Assembly (NCBI GenBank): GCA_963767475.1
Contig: CAVYEI010000005.1
Location: 523,931-587,930 of the forward strand
Direction: 5' to 3'
Length of the DNA stretch: 64,000 nt
Source: WHSW01 sp963767475
Lineage (GTDB): Bacteria > Actinomycetota > Thermoleophilia > Solirubrobacterales > 70-9
Position numbers and translations under genes: made by a program. Shown here piece after piece: positions 18,296-27,366 of the stretch (positions are counted from its first letter, which is position 1; every line of letters starts with the position of its first letter). Under the pieces are notes generated by a model. It did not search any database. It had not been told where the DNA came from and worked only from the letters and a program-made list of their open reading frames with translations.

Positions 18296-19130
18296 CTAGC
18301 CCTTCACGGCGCCCGCGGTGAGCCCGGCGACGATCCGCTTCTGGAACACGAGCACGAGCGCGATCAGGGGCACGGTGACGACCACGGCCGCGGCGCTAAT
18401 CGTCCCAAGCGGAACCTCGAACTGCTCGCTGCCGGTGAAGAACGCGATCGCGGCCGGCACCGGCCGGCCGGTCCGGCGTGCTGGTGAGCGTGATCGCGAA
18501 CAGGAACTCGTTCCAGGCGAAGATGAAGACCAGCAGGCCGGCGGTGACCACGCCGGGAGCGGCCAGCGGCAGCGACCACCTTGCGGAAGGCCTGGAAGTG
18601 CGTGGCGCCGTCGATCAGTGCCGCCTCCTCGAGCTCGCGCGGGATCTCGCGGAAGAACGAGGCGAGGATGTAGATCGTCAGCGGCAGGCCGAAGGTGAGC
18701 GAGGGCAGGATCAGCCCGAGGTAGGTGTTGTAGAGACCGATGTCGGTCCAGATCTGGAACACGGGCGCGGCGATCGCGATCGGCGGGAAGGTCGAGATCG
18801 AGAGGAAGATCGCCAGGATCAGGAACTTCTTCGGCAGCCGCAGGCGGGCGAGCGCGTAGCCGGCGAACGAGCCGAGCAGGAGCGAGAGCACGGTGACCGC
18901 GCCGGCGATGATCGCGCTGTTTCGCAGCGCCATCGTGAAGTCGGCGTTCGTGGAAGATCGAGTCGTAGTTGTCGAGCGTCGGGTCGGGCGGCAACGAGGT
19001 TCGCGCCCGAGAGGTCGGCGCCCGACTTCAGCGAGGTGTTGATCAGCCAGTAGAACGGGAAGAGGCAGAAGAGCACGATCAGCGACGACCGCGCCCCAGA
19101 GCAGGATCGGGCGCGTCCCTCGCTGCTCAC
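18296..19130 (-). pseudogene. Sugar ABC transporter permease (MalG/CUT1 type), at least five +1 frameshifts
   Basis: Inner-membrane permease with the CUT1 EAA loop (EEAALIDGATHFQAFRKVVLPLAAPGV) and six helices when repaired. GTG 19130 overlaps the preceding permease stop (GTGA). Removing single extra bases at about 19083, 18992, 18952, 18573 and 18464 joins TRPILLWGAVV, LIVLFCLFPFYWLINTSLK, PPDPTLDNYDSIF, TNADFTMALRNSAI and RPVPAAIAFFTG into one typical MalG protein of about 275 residues. One more ambiguous shift lies near 19110. The protein segments between shifts are fully conserved, with no internal stops once repaired. Confidence 0.8.
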
Positions 19131-20069
19131 GATTCCGTCCTCCGTCGAGCGCCCGGATGTTGCCGCCGATGAAGCGGATGTAAAGGAACGAGACCCCCAT
19201 CACGATCACGAAGGTGAGCACCGAGAGCGCCGAGCCGTAGCCGATCAGGCCGTTGTTGACCGTGAGCTCCTGCTAGCGCGTAGAGCGACAGCGTCTCGGT
19301 CCCGTTCTGCCCCGTGGTGAGCACGTAGGGCAGGTCGAAGATGCGCAGCGCGTCGAGGGTGCGGAAGATCAGGGCGACGGCGATCGCCGGCCGCAGCAGC
19401 GGCAGCGTGATCCGCCGAAAGCTCTGCCACGCGGTCGCTCCGTCGACCTTGGCGGCGTCGTAGAGGTAGTCGGGGATCCCCTGCAGCCCGGCGAGCAGCA
19501 GCAGGGCCATGAACGGCGCCGTCTTCCAGACGTCGGCGAGGATCATCACCCCGAGCGCCTCCGGTTGCTCGCCGAGGAAGACGGTGTCGCCGCCCGGCAG
19601 ATTGAGGGCGCTGAGCATCGTGTTCACGAACCCGAGCTCGGGTTCGAAGATCGACCGCCAGGTGATCGCCGTGACCGACGGTCAGAATCGCCCAGGGGAC
19701 GAGCACCACCGCCCGCAGCAGTGCCCGCCCCCGAAACGCCTCGGCCATCACCAGCGCCATCGCCAGCCCGATCACCAGCTCGAAGCGTGACCGAGATCCC
19801 GGTGAACACGAACGTGGTCCGCAACGACTCCCAGAACTCGGGCGTGCTGAGTGCCGTCGGAGTAGTTGTCGAAGCCCGACGAACCGCGACAGCCCCGGGA
19901 CGCGGACGCTGTACTCGTTCAGCGAGAGCCAGACCGCGTAGCCGATCGGGTAGGCGGCGACCAGCGCGATCACCGCCAGCGACGGCGCCAGCATCACCGT
20001 TCCGAGGCGGCGCTCGGACTGGCCGAAGCGCCGCCTCCGCGGCCCGGTTGGGAGCCTCGCGGCCTCCAT
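19127..20069 (-). pseudogene. Sugar ABC transporter permease (MalF/CUT1 type), at least five +1 frameshifts
   Basis: Partner permease of the CUT1 sugar importer. ATG 20069 follows AAAGGAGG. When repaired it reads as about 310 residues with six helices and the EAA loop YDAAKVDGATAWQSFRRITLP. Single extra bases at about 19874, 19852, 19785, 19676 and 19273 separate otherwise continuous segments (LSRFVG / FDNYSDG / LSTPEFWESLRTTFVFTG / FELVIGLAMALVMAEAF / VTAITWRSIFEPELGFVNTM / LTVNNGLIGYGSALSVL). The final residues before the TGA at 19127 also need a further frame change. It is co-transcribed with the binding protein. Confidence 0.8.
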
Positions 20070-20096
20070 CTCCTCCTTTATCTGCCCTCTAGGCGA

Positions 20097-21376
20097 TCAG
20101 GGGCTAGAACCGATCGAGCGCCTGCCTGCGATCTGCTCGTTCATGTTCTGGACCGCCTCGTCCACCGACGCCTGTGCCGTTGATCGCCGCGTAGACGTTC
20201 TTGTAGATCGCCTCCGAGATCTCTGGATATACCGGCGAGACCGGCCGCGGCTCCGCCTGCTCGATTGCGTCGTGCAGCTCGGTCGGCAAACGGCAGCGTC
20301 TTCTGCACCTCGGGATCGTCGTAGACCGCGCTGACGGTACGCCGGCAGCGAGCTGACGATCATCATCTCGCGTCTGGAACTCCGGCTCGGTGAGGAACTC
20401 GGCCAGCGCGAGCGCCCCGTCCGGGTTATCGGAGAAGCTCGAGATCGCCAGGTTGTAGCCGCCGAGCGCGCCGGAGCCCTGGCCGCCCGCGTAGCTTCGG
20501 GAACGTGGTGATGTCGAACTTGTCGGCGATCGGCGATTCCTTCGCCAGCGCGTAGGCGTACGGCCAGTTGCGCATGAAGGTCGCCTGTCCGGCCTCGAAC
20601 GCGCGCCGCGAGTGCTCCTCGTCGTAGGTCGAGACGGCCTTCGGCACCGCGCCGCTGGAGACCCCATCGGTCATGAACTGCAGCGTCTCGGTCGCTTCCG
20701 GCGAATCGATCTCGGACGTCGTCCCGTCCTCGGAGATCACCTCGCCCCCAGCGCTGTAGAGCAGCTCGAGGAAGTCGACCGTGAGCCCCTCGTAGGCGAG
20801 TCCCTGGTAGACCAGCCCGTCGTTGTCGGCCGCCTGCTCGTAGACGTCCTCCCAGCTCTTCGGCGGGTTCGGCACCTGGTCGGAGCGGTAGTAGAGGAAG
20901 CCGGCGTTGGTGTTGAACGGCAGCGCCCAATACTTGTCCTCGTAGGAGACCGTCTCCACCGTCGAGGGGATGAAATCGTCCTGACGTTCCTCGACCACCG
21001 AGGTCAGGTCGTAGAGCCAGCCCTGGGCTGCGTACTCCGCGGTCCAGATCACGTCCATGCCGAGCACGTCGCACTCGTCGGACTCCGCCCGCAGCCGCTG
21101 GACCTGCTGCTCGCGCTGCTGGCCCGCGTCCTCGGGCAGCTCGATCAGAGTCGCGTTGAGGTCAGGGTTCTGCTTGTTGAACGCGTCAAGCCCCACTTTG
21201 AAGCTGCCGCTGGTGTCCTTGCCGATACACCAGGCGACATCGCCGGAGGCGCCGTCGGCATCGGAAGGCTGCAGCGTGTCGGCGCTCGCGCCGACATCGC
21301 CTTCGTCATCGGAGCCGCACGCAGCCAGGCCCAGGCAAGCCAGGGCAGCCACGAGGGCGGTCAGGTATCTCAACAT
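20097..21376 (-). pseudogene. Sugar ABC transporter binding lipoprotein (MalE/CUT1 type), five +1 frameshifts
   Basis: Extracellular solute-binding lipoprotein. ATG 21376 starts a signal peptide with lipobox LAAC, an acidic linker, and a CUT1-type body (DLNATLIELPEDAGQQREQQ, GMDVIWTAEYAAQGWLYDLT, YWALPFNTNAGFLYYRSD, FEAGQATFMRNWPYAYAL). The first 290 residues or so are in one frame. After FDITTFP five extra bases, at about 20497, 20373, 20333, 20281 and 20175, break the C-terminal third. Removing them gives GALGGYNLAISSFSDNPDGA, QREMMIVSSLPAYR, YDDPEVQKTLPF, ELHDAIEQAEPRPVSPVYPE and QASVDEAVQNMNEQ, a normal family C-terminus. Start of the transport module. Confidence 0.82.
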
Positions 21377-21398
21377 CGGGTCCTCTCTTCCTCTCGTT

Positions 21399-23870
21399 TC
21401 AGTTCGTGTTCACCACGAGCTCGTGGCCTCCGCCGCCGCCGGCGTCGACCACGAGCTCGCGGCCGCGATTGGTGTCGGCGAGCCGGTAGGCGACCGGCTC
21501 TCCGTCGAGTTGCACCGAGCTCGGCTCGGCCCCCGCGGGCAGCACATGCCCGAGTTCGAGCTCCAGCCCGCGAGGCGCCTCCGCCCGGGTCACGTAGCGG
21601 CCGCCGCCGTGGCTGGCGGCTGCGGCGAGCGAGCCGCCGCCGACGCGCAGGTCGTGCACGGCAAGTCCCGGCCAGGCGTCGGGCACGTCGGCGATCACCG
21701 CAACCCGGCCGGCGGGCACGTTCGGCTCCACCCCGAGGAAGTCGGCGATCACCGGCCATTGCGTGCCGTACGACGACCACGCCTGCATGAACATCGCTCG
21801 GTCGCGGAAGTCGGCGAACGGGTCGTAGTCGGGGCTGGGGATGATCTCCGGCAGTGCCCCCGGCATCTCGAGGTCGAGCGTGTTCGCGACGACGCCCATG
21901 TAGTACGGCGCCTGCCGGGCGCCGAGGCGGCCGTAGTTGGCCTCGGCCACCGCCATCACTGCGCTGCCGAGGGTCCAGCACTTGAGCTCGCCCTGGCCCT
22001 CCGGGCCGCCGCCGGCCCCGGTGTGGAAGAGCCCGCAGTCGCCGGTGTACGTCGGTGACTCGAGCTGGTCGAGGGCCGCGTTGGCGTGCGCGGCCGGCGC
22101 CAGGCCGGCCTCCATCGGCGTCGCATTGATCCAGTGGCCTTGCTCCAGCGCCTGCTCGGGCGCCGTGCAGACGTTGGTCCCAGGGTCCCCCTCGTCGCCG
22201 GGGTTGCAGAGCGAGTCGGCGTAGAGCGCCTCGGCGTCGAGCCACCAGCGCGAGTCGAAGCGCTGCTCGATCGCGTCCGCCTGGGCCGTCGCCCAGGTCT
22301 CGGTCGCGGCGTCACCGCGGCTGGCCGCCATCTCGGCGAGCGCGCCGAGCGCCTGCCAGGTGTATGCGGTGACGTCGAGCTTCTCGGCGCCCATCCCGTT
22401 ACGCTCGACCATCCCGTTGCCCTCGGGCCAGAGGTCGGCATCGGCGTCGAGCTCGGCGGTGACGTAGTGCATGCCGTCGACGACGAACGCGTACATCTCG
22501 TCGCGGAAGGCGTCGTCGCCGGTCCAGCGCCAGACGAGGCTGACGGCGCTCGCGAACTCGACCGTCTCGTTGGTGTTGCCCGCGTCGTCGTTGGCGCCGA
22601 AGTAGACGGAGCCGTCGGTGACGACCTCGTGCACCACCTTGCCGGTGGCGCCGTTGACGATCCTCGAGACGTCACGAATCGAGCGCAGATGCTGCTTCGC
22701 GGTCTCCCATTGCCCGGACGCGATCAGCGGGTAGGCGGTGTAGGCGCCGTCGGTTCCGAACAGCCAGGGATAGTCGGGGAAGCCGGCGCCGATCCCGCTC
22801 AGCTTCGGCAGCGTCGCGACCGGATCCGGGTAGGCGCGGCCCTCGTCGACGTCGCGGATCTCCGCGTCGTAGACCGTCCGCCGCAGATCGGCGAGGTTGA
22901 GCTTGCCCCAGTCGAAGGCCGCCTCGAGGGTGTCGTCGGGCAGCGAGACCCGGGTGCGCGCCAGCAGCTTGGCGCGTCCGGCGACCTTGCGACGAAGCAG
23001 CTCGGCCGGGTCGGCGAGCGCCTCGCGCAGGGCGGCGTTCGCCTCGTTGCGGGAGCGATCCGAGCCGGCGATCGCGATCCATTGCGTCAGCGATCCGTGC
23101 GCCGGCACTCGCTCCCGCCAACCCAGGCGGGCGCCGGTGCCGTTGCCGTGCTCGAGGTAGTCCGGGCGCTCCGCTTCCGGCACCGGGCCCCAGAAGGAGT
23201 CGCCGACCTCGCCGGTCGCCGGATCGGCGCTCGAGCCGATGACCGCGAACCATGGCCTGCCGGGTTCGGTGAAGGTGAGCCTCGAGGCGGCTGGGCTGAA
23301 CGAACCGCCGTCGGCGCCGTTCATCTCCTTGGCGCTGGGCGTCGTCCCGCCCCAGGGGTAGCTGCCCATCAGCTCACTGCGGCTGTCCATCAGCAACGAC
23401 AGCGGCTTCGCCTTGCTCGACGGGTTGGTGAACCGCAGGCCGACGAGGATCACCGGGCTGCGGTCGGGGGAGAACTGGGTCGCGCGGACCCCGAGCCCGC
23501 CCGTCTGCGGAAATCGCATTCGCACGTAGCCGGCGCCGCTGGCGAACCGCGTCGCGGGCGGTAGCCAGGAGCCGTTGACCGAAAACCAGTAGCCGTCTAG
23601 AAGCTTGATCGGGTGCGCCCATACGCCGCCCATCTCGCCGCGGGTATGCCAGCCCATCGGCGGAAACGCTCCGTCCTCGGCGCCGATCACGTAGGCGCGG
23701 TCGCCGGCGGCGACGTAGCGCTTTTCCGCCAGCGCCTCGGTGGTCGAGCGTTCGATCCCCGCCTCTCCGGAGCCCCCGCCCGCCGCCGCCGGCGCCGCGA
23801 AAAACGCGCACGTGGCGGCGATCGCGATCACGGTGACGTTGATCTGAGATCGGATTCGGTTGGCGCTCAC
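21399..23870 (-). CDS. Secreted (alpha/alpha)6-barrel glycoside hydrolase
   Basis: 823 residues with a signal peptide (VTVIAIAATCAFFAAPAAA). An N-terminal beta-sandwich (GWHTRGEMGGVWAHPIKLLDG, WSSYG later) is followed by a helical barrel resembling glucoamylase/debranching enzymes: LPDDTLEAAFDWGKLNL, GFPDYPWLFGTDGAYTAYPL, YFGANDDAGNTNETVEFASAV, DLWPEGNGMV and TPMEAGLAPAA. A small C-terminal beta domain ends the protein. I cannot assign a GH family with certainty; the fold and neighbours suggest release of glucose or maltose units from an exopolysaccharide or alpha-glucan. The gene is intact, unlike those downstream. It ends 22 bases before the binding-protein gene and is probably in the same operon. 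Confidence 0.75.
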   Translation of the reverse strand: MSANRIRSQINVTVIAIAATCAFFAAPAAAGGGSGEAGIERSTTEALAEKRYVAAGDRAYVIGAEDGAFPPMGWHTRGEMGGVWAHPIKLLDGYWFSVNGSWLPPATRFASGAGYVRMRFPQTGGLGVRATQFSPDRSPVILVGLRFTNPSSKAKPLSLLMDSRSELMGSYPWGGTTPSAKEMNGADGGSFSPAASRLTFTEPGRPWFAVIGSSADPATGEVGDSFWGPVPEAERPDYLEHGNGTGARLGWRERVPAHGSLTQWIAIAGSDRSRNEANAALREALADPAELLRRKVAGRAKLLARTRVSLPDDTLEAAFDWGKLNLADLRRTVYDAEIRDVDEGRAYPDPVATLPKLSGIGAGFPDYPWLFGTDGAYTAYPLIASGQWETAKQHLRSIRDVSRIVNGATGKVVHEVVTDGSVYFGANDDAGNTNETVEFASAVSLVWRWTGDDAFRDEMYAFVVDGMHYVTAELDADADLWPEGNGMVERNGMGAEKLDVTAYTWQALGALAEMAASRGDAATETWATAQADAIEQRFDSRWWLDAEALYADSLCNPGDEGDPGTNVCTAPEQALEQGHWINATPMEAGLAPAAHANAALDQLESPTYTGDCGLFHTGAGGGPEGQGELKCWTLGSAVMAVAEANYGRLGARQAPYYMGVVANTLDLEMPGALPEIIPSPDYDPFADFRDRAMFMQAWSSYGTQWPVIADFLGVEPNVPAGRVAVIADVPDAWPGLAVHDLRVGGGSLAAAASHGGGRYVTRAEAPRGLELELGHVLPAGAEPSSVQLDGEPVAYRLADTNRGRELVVDAGGGGGHELVVNTN

Positions 23871-23903
23871 GTGGTCCTCCTCGTGTCCGGTCGCGTTTAC
23901 CTC

Positions 23904-24950
23904 TCAGCCGCTCTCCCTGACGATCAGCTCGGCCCCGAGCAGCACTCCCTCCGGCGGCTCGCCCCTGATCCGCTCGGCGAGCAAACGCACGAGCACCTGA
24001 GCCGCTTCGTCGAGCGGTTGGCGCACGCTGGTCAGCGCCGGCGCCACCAGGGCGGCCATCGGCGTGTCGTCGAACCCGATCACGGCGAAGTCGTCTTGCC
24101 CCACGGTCACGCCCGCCGCGCGGGCGCTGCGAAGCGCTCCCAGCGCCAGCGCGTCGGTGCTGGCGACCGCGGCCGTCGCCGGTGGGTCGAGAGCGAGCAT
24201 TCCGCGGGTCGCGGTGGCGGCGGCGAGGTCATCGGCGACCGGGGCGTCGAGGGCCGGGTCGAGCTCGAGGCCGGCGGCGGCGATGCCCTCGGCGTAGCCG
24301 CGGCGGCGATCGTGGTCGAACCCGAACGCGCTCGCGGGGCCGAGGTAGGCGATCCGCCGGTGCCCCCGCTCGGCGAGGTGCCGGACGGCGGCCGCGGTCG
24401 CGGAGGCACCGTCGACGTCCACCCAGGAGTGTGGGATACCGAGCTCGGTGCGTCCGAAGGAGACGAACGGCAGCTCGCGGCTGGCGAGGAACTCGATTCT
24501 CGGGTCGAGGCGGGTCGTATCGGTGAGCACCAGCCCGTCGACGGCGCTCGTGCGCAGCATCTCCTCGTGCACCGCGGCCTCGTCGGCCTCCTCATCGGGC
24601 ACGAACAGGAGCACGCTGTTGCCCTCCGCCCGGGCGGCGGTGGTCAGGGCGTGCAGGAAGCCGTCGAGCACGGGGTGCAGCGCGCCGCGCTGCGCGGCCG
24701 GCACCCGGTAGCCGATCAGCCGCGAGGACCGCTGTCTGAGGTTGCGTGCGATCGCGTTCGAGCGGTAGCCGAGTCGCTCGATCGCCGCCTCGGTCTCGCG
24801 CCGGGTTTGCTCGCTGACCCGCTCCGGCGCGTTGATGACGTTCGAGACCGTCTGCCGCGAGACCCGCGCCTCGCGCGCCACATCTTCGATCGTCGGCCTC
24901 GGCGAGGCCGGTTCCGGTCGCCCCCCGTCCTTCGCTTCGGTGCGACCCAC
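23904..24950 (-). CDS. LacI-family transcriptional regulator
   Basis: 348-residue repressor. The N-terminal helix-turn-helix is PTIEDVAREARVSRQTVSNVIN (residues about 19-40), with the hinge helix IARNLRQRSSRLIG, then a periplasmic-binding-protein-like effector domain (LVLTDTTRLDPRIEFLA, FVSFGRTELGIPHSWVDVDG, RIAYLGPASAFGFDHDRRRG, AVIGFDDTPMAALVAPALTSV). GTG 24950 follows AAAGGGAG. It heads the carbohydrate operon and two inverted operator-like copies lie directly upstream, so it likely represses itself and the sugar genes until the transported sugar binds. Confidence 0.93.
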   Translation of the reverse strand: MGRTEAKDGGRPEPASPRPTIEDVAREARVSRQTVSNVINAPERVSEQTRRETEAAIERLGYRSNAIARNLRQRSSRLIGYRVPAAQRGALHPVLDGFLHALTTAARAEGNSVLLFVPDEEADEAAVHEEMLRTSAVDGLVLTDTTRLDPRIEFLASRELPFVSFGRTELGIPHSWVDVDGASATAAAVRHLAERGHRRIAYLGPASAFGFDHDRRRGYAEGIAAAGLELDPALDAPVADDLAAATATRGMLALDPPATAAVASTDALALGALRSARAAGVTVGQDDFAVIGFDDTPMAALVAPALTSVRQPLDEAAQVLVRLLAERIRGEPPEGVLLGAELIVRESG

Positions 24951-24957
24951 GACTCCC

Positions 24958-25004
24958 TTTGATCGTTCAAAAACAGCGCTACCCAGGCTTGAACGATCGA
25001 AAAC
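24958..25004 (-). promoter_or_regulatory. Putative LacI operators and overlapping promoter
   Basis: Two copies of one motif in opposite orientation: TTTGATCGTTCAAA (24958-24971) and TTGAACGATCGAAA (24989-25002). They share a perfect 10-base inverted repeat GATCGTTCAA/TTGAACGATC and have centres about 30 bp (three helical turns) apart. The first copy touches the ribosome site of the regulator. On the minus strand GTTT (25004-25001), 16 bases and GGGTAG (24984-24979) form a possible promoter between and over the operators. Confidence 0.6.
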
Positions 25005-25026
25005 ATCGTCACGACAGCGACCCGGA

Positions 25027-26082
25027 TCAGGTCGTCTGCGCGGCGACCGCGGGGGCGCAGGAGGCGAGTTCGTAGCTGCCGGGCATGTCGCGGCGCAGCG
25101 AGGCGAAGGCGATTCCGCCGGCGATCAACGGCAGCCAGAAGAGGATCACGCGGTAGGCGAGCACCGCCGCGGCGACGCCCGCGGCGGGGGCGCCGTAGAC
25201 GATCAGGGTGCCGATCAGGCCACCGTCGATGCCGCCGATCCCGCCCGGGATCGGCAACAGGCCTCCGAGCTGACCGATCAGATATCCCATCAGGACCACG
25301 GTCAGCGGGGGCGAGAGGCCGAAGGCGTGGAAGGTCGCCCAGAGCACCGCGTTGTCGAAGGCCCAGTATCCGATCGAGCCGCCGATCACCCGCCGGTCGC
25401 CCGAGCGCAGGATCTGGCCGGCCTCGACCGTCCCGTCGATCAACGCTCGCCGAGCGCCGCTGACCCCGCGCCGCAGCCGGGAGGCATCGGCGCCTGGGGC
25501 GCGGCCGGGGCCGAGCCGCGGGATCGCGACCGCCGCGCACAGGGCGAGCGCCGCGAGCGCCGCCGGGAAGGCGGTCAGCCAGGGCGAGAGCGGGGGACCG
25601 GCGCCAAGCGCCATCGCCGTTCCGAGCACGACCACGGCGACGAAATTGACGCCGCTCTTGATCAGGAAGAAGGCGACCGAGCGGCGGGCGATCCGCTCCC
25701 CGTCCATGCCCCCGCGGTGCAGGATCCAGGCGCCGAGAGCGAGCCCGCCGGCGCCGCTGGCCGGGACCAGCGATCCCATCGCCAGCTCGGAGCCGCCGAT
25801 CTGCCAGCTTCGCCGCCGGCTGAGGCCGGTGCAGAAGATCGGCCCGAACATGACCAGATAGGAGGCGAACGAAAGGCCCTCGAGCGCGATCGCGAGCGCC
25901 AGCCATCCGGGCTCGGCCTCGGCGAGGCGATCGCGGACCTCACCCAGCCCCGGCGCCAGCGCGAAGATCGCGATCAGGACGCCCAGCGCCGCGATCGCCT
26001 GCAGCGCGCGACGGCGCAGGCTCGCGGTCTGAAACTCGCCGGGCAGGTCGTCGGCCGACGGGGTGATGACTTTGATCTCTAC
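25027..26082 (-). CDS. Flippase-like membrane protein (UPF0104 / LPG-synthase TM-domain family)
   Basis: About 351 residues with eight or so membrane helices. The motif GYLIGQLGGLLPIPGGIGGIDGGLIG is the hallmark of the lysylphosphatidylglycerol-synthase/AglD transmembrane family, which moves or modifies membrane lipids. Only the integral domain is present. The domain clearly begins upstream of the first ATG (25851), with LRRRALQAIAALGVLIAIFALAPGLG and a conserved second helix. No ATG, GTG or TTG occurs there in frame; AGGAG lies seven bases before GTA at 26082, which I use as a provisional start. It is downstream of, and opposite in direction to, the DUF72 gene. Confidence 0.8.
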   Translation of the reverse strand, partial: VEIKVITPSADDLPGEFQTASLRRRALQAIAALGVLIAIFALAPGLGEVRDRLAEAEPGWLALAIALEGLSFASYLVMFGPIFCTGLSRRRSWQIGGSELAMGSLVPASGAGGLALGAWILHRGGMDGERIARRSVAFFLIKSGVNFVAVVVLGTAMALGAGPPLSPWLTAFPAALAALALCAAVAIPRLGPGRAPGADASRLRRGVSGARRALIDGTVEAGQILRSGDRRVIGGSIGYWAFDNAVLWATFHAFGLSPPLTVVLMGYLIGQLGGLLPIPGGIGGIDGGLIGTLIVYGAPAAGVAAAVLAYRVILFWLPLIAGGIAFASLRRDMPGSYELASCAPAVAAQTT

Positions 26083-26160
26083 GGCGATGCTCCTATGTTG
26101 GCGTGGTCAGACTGAGAGAATCGATCCGATGGCGGGAACACCTCCGGCAGAGCGCTGCGC

Positions 26161-26895
26161 GTGAAGGCCGTCCGCATCGGCTGCGCGGGCTGGGCCTACC
26201 GCGAATGGCGCGGCCCCTTCTATCCCGAGAAGCTGGCGCAGCGCAAGTGGCTCAGCCACTACGCCGACGCCTTCGAGACGGTCGAGGTCAACAGCACCTT
26301 CTACGGCCTGCCGAAGCCCGATGCGGTCAAGGGCTGGATCGAGCAGACCCCGCCGCGGTTTCGCTTCGCGGTCAAGGCGAGCCGTTACATCACTCACGTC
26401 AAGCGCTTAAACAGCCCGGAGAAGTACGTCGAGCGGTTCCTCGCCGCGATCGAGCCGCTCGGTCAGGCGCGCAAGCTCGAGGCGATCCTCTGGCAGCTGC
26501 CGCCGAGCTTTCACAGAAACGATGAGCGCCTCGACGCGGCGCTGGCGGCGATCCGGGCCCGGGCACCGGGTCGCCACGCGGTCGAGTTTCGCCATCAGAG
26601 CTGGTTCACGGCCGACGTCTACGCGCTGCTTCGCGCCCACGACGCCGCCCTGGCGATCGCCGACGACCCGGAGTTCCCGTTCCAGCAGCGCGAGTTGACC
26701 AGCTCGTGGACTTACGTGCGATTCCACCGCGGCGGCCGTGGCGCCGAGGGCCGCTACTCGGAGCGCGAGCTGGCGACCTGGAGGCGCCGGATTGCCGCCT
26801 GGCGCGCCCGCACCGAGGTCGTCGCCTACTTCAACAACGACGCGGGGGCGTTCGCCTTCGAAAATGCGCGTGCGCTGAGTCAGGGGCTGCGCTGA
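26161..26895 (+). CDS. DUF72 (YecE-type) TIM-barrel protein
   Basis: 244 residues. Begins RIGCAGWAYREWRGPFYPEKL and VEVNSTFYGLP, the conserved N-terminal signature of DUF72, with RFRFAVKASRYITHVKRL and AVEFRHQSWF further on. The family adopts a TIM barrel resembling sugar isomerases/endonuclease IV but its role is not established. GTG 26161 is used; no ribosome site stands out. It is a single gene between convergent neighbours. Confidence 0.88.
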   Translation: MKAVRIGCAGWAYREWRGPFYPEKLAQRKWLSHYADAFETVEVNSTFYGLPKPDAVKGWIEQTPPRFRFAVKASRYITHVKRLNSPEKYVERFLAAIEPLGQARKLEAILWQLPPSFHRNDERLDAALAAIRARAPGRHAVEFRHQSWFTADVYALLRAHDAALAIADDPEFPFQQRELTSSWTYVRFHRGGRGAEGRYSERELATWRRRIAAWRARTEVVAYFNNDAGAFAFENARALSQGLR

Positions 26896-26905
26896 ACCAC
26901 GTGTT

Positions 26906-27169
26906 CTAGTGCGCCGCGGGCTCGGATGATGCTCGCGGACGGGTGCTTTCGTTCCCGGCCGGTGCCGCATCGCGAACCGGGTCGGGCGGCGGCTCGCCGG
27001 GCTTGTGACGGAGGTCGCTCCCGAGCATGTAGAGGAAGCCGAGCACGGCGAGCAGGCCGCCGGCGATCAGCACCGGGATCAGCAGTGCGGAAGTGCCGAA
27101 AGCGATCGCGATCAGCAACAGGACGAGCAGCAGCCCGCCGACCGTGACCCCGAACCAGGGCCCCCACAT
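26906..27169 (-). CDS. Small two-helix membrane protein
   Basis: 87 residues. Two adjacent membrane helices (VGGLLLVLLLIAIAFG and LIPVLIAGGLLAVLGFLYML), then a cytoplasmic tail rich in Pro, Asp and Arg. The ATG at 27169 follows CGGAGG at a good distance, which supports translation. Small membrane proteins of this plan are common next to stress genes in actinobacteria, but I do not recognise a named family. Confidence 0.65.
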   Translation of the reverse strand: MWGPWFGVTVGGLLLVLLLIAIAFGTSALLIPVLIAGGLLAVLGFLYMLGSDLRHKPGEPPPDPVRDAAPAGNESTRPRASSEPAAH

Positions 27170-27294
27170 CAGTGGCGCCCCTCCGGGGGGCAGGTGCGAT
27201 TCGTTCTTTCGGCCGCTTGCATGATCATTTGGTGCGAGCTACGCGCCTTATTGCTTCCCGCGATTCCGAGCCCGTAAACAGCGTCGGCGGCCCC

Positions 27295-27319
27295 GTTAAC
27301 GGCGCCCTGCCCGGGGTAT
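27295..27319 (+). promoter_or_regulatory. Sigma-B/F-type promoter, GTTAAC-N13-GGGTAT
   Basis: GTTAAC (27295-27300), 13 bases, GGGTAT (27314-27319), close to the general-stress consensus GTTTAA-N12-14-GGGTAT. It is followed at 27356 by GGAGG and the ATG of the next gene. Confidence 0.65.
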
Positions 27320-27366
27320 CGATGCCACCGGTTCCACGGCAATCAAAACGATCGAAGGAGGCAGCG

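Noticed and set aside
18145..20497. Programmed +1 frameshifting across the sugar operon
   Set aside because: The bases around the shift sites share no motif, and so many events per gene would make almost no full-length protein.
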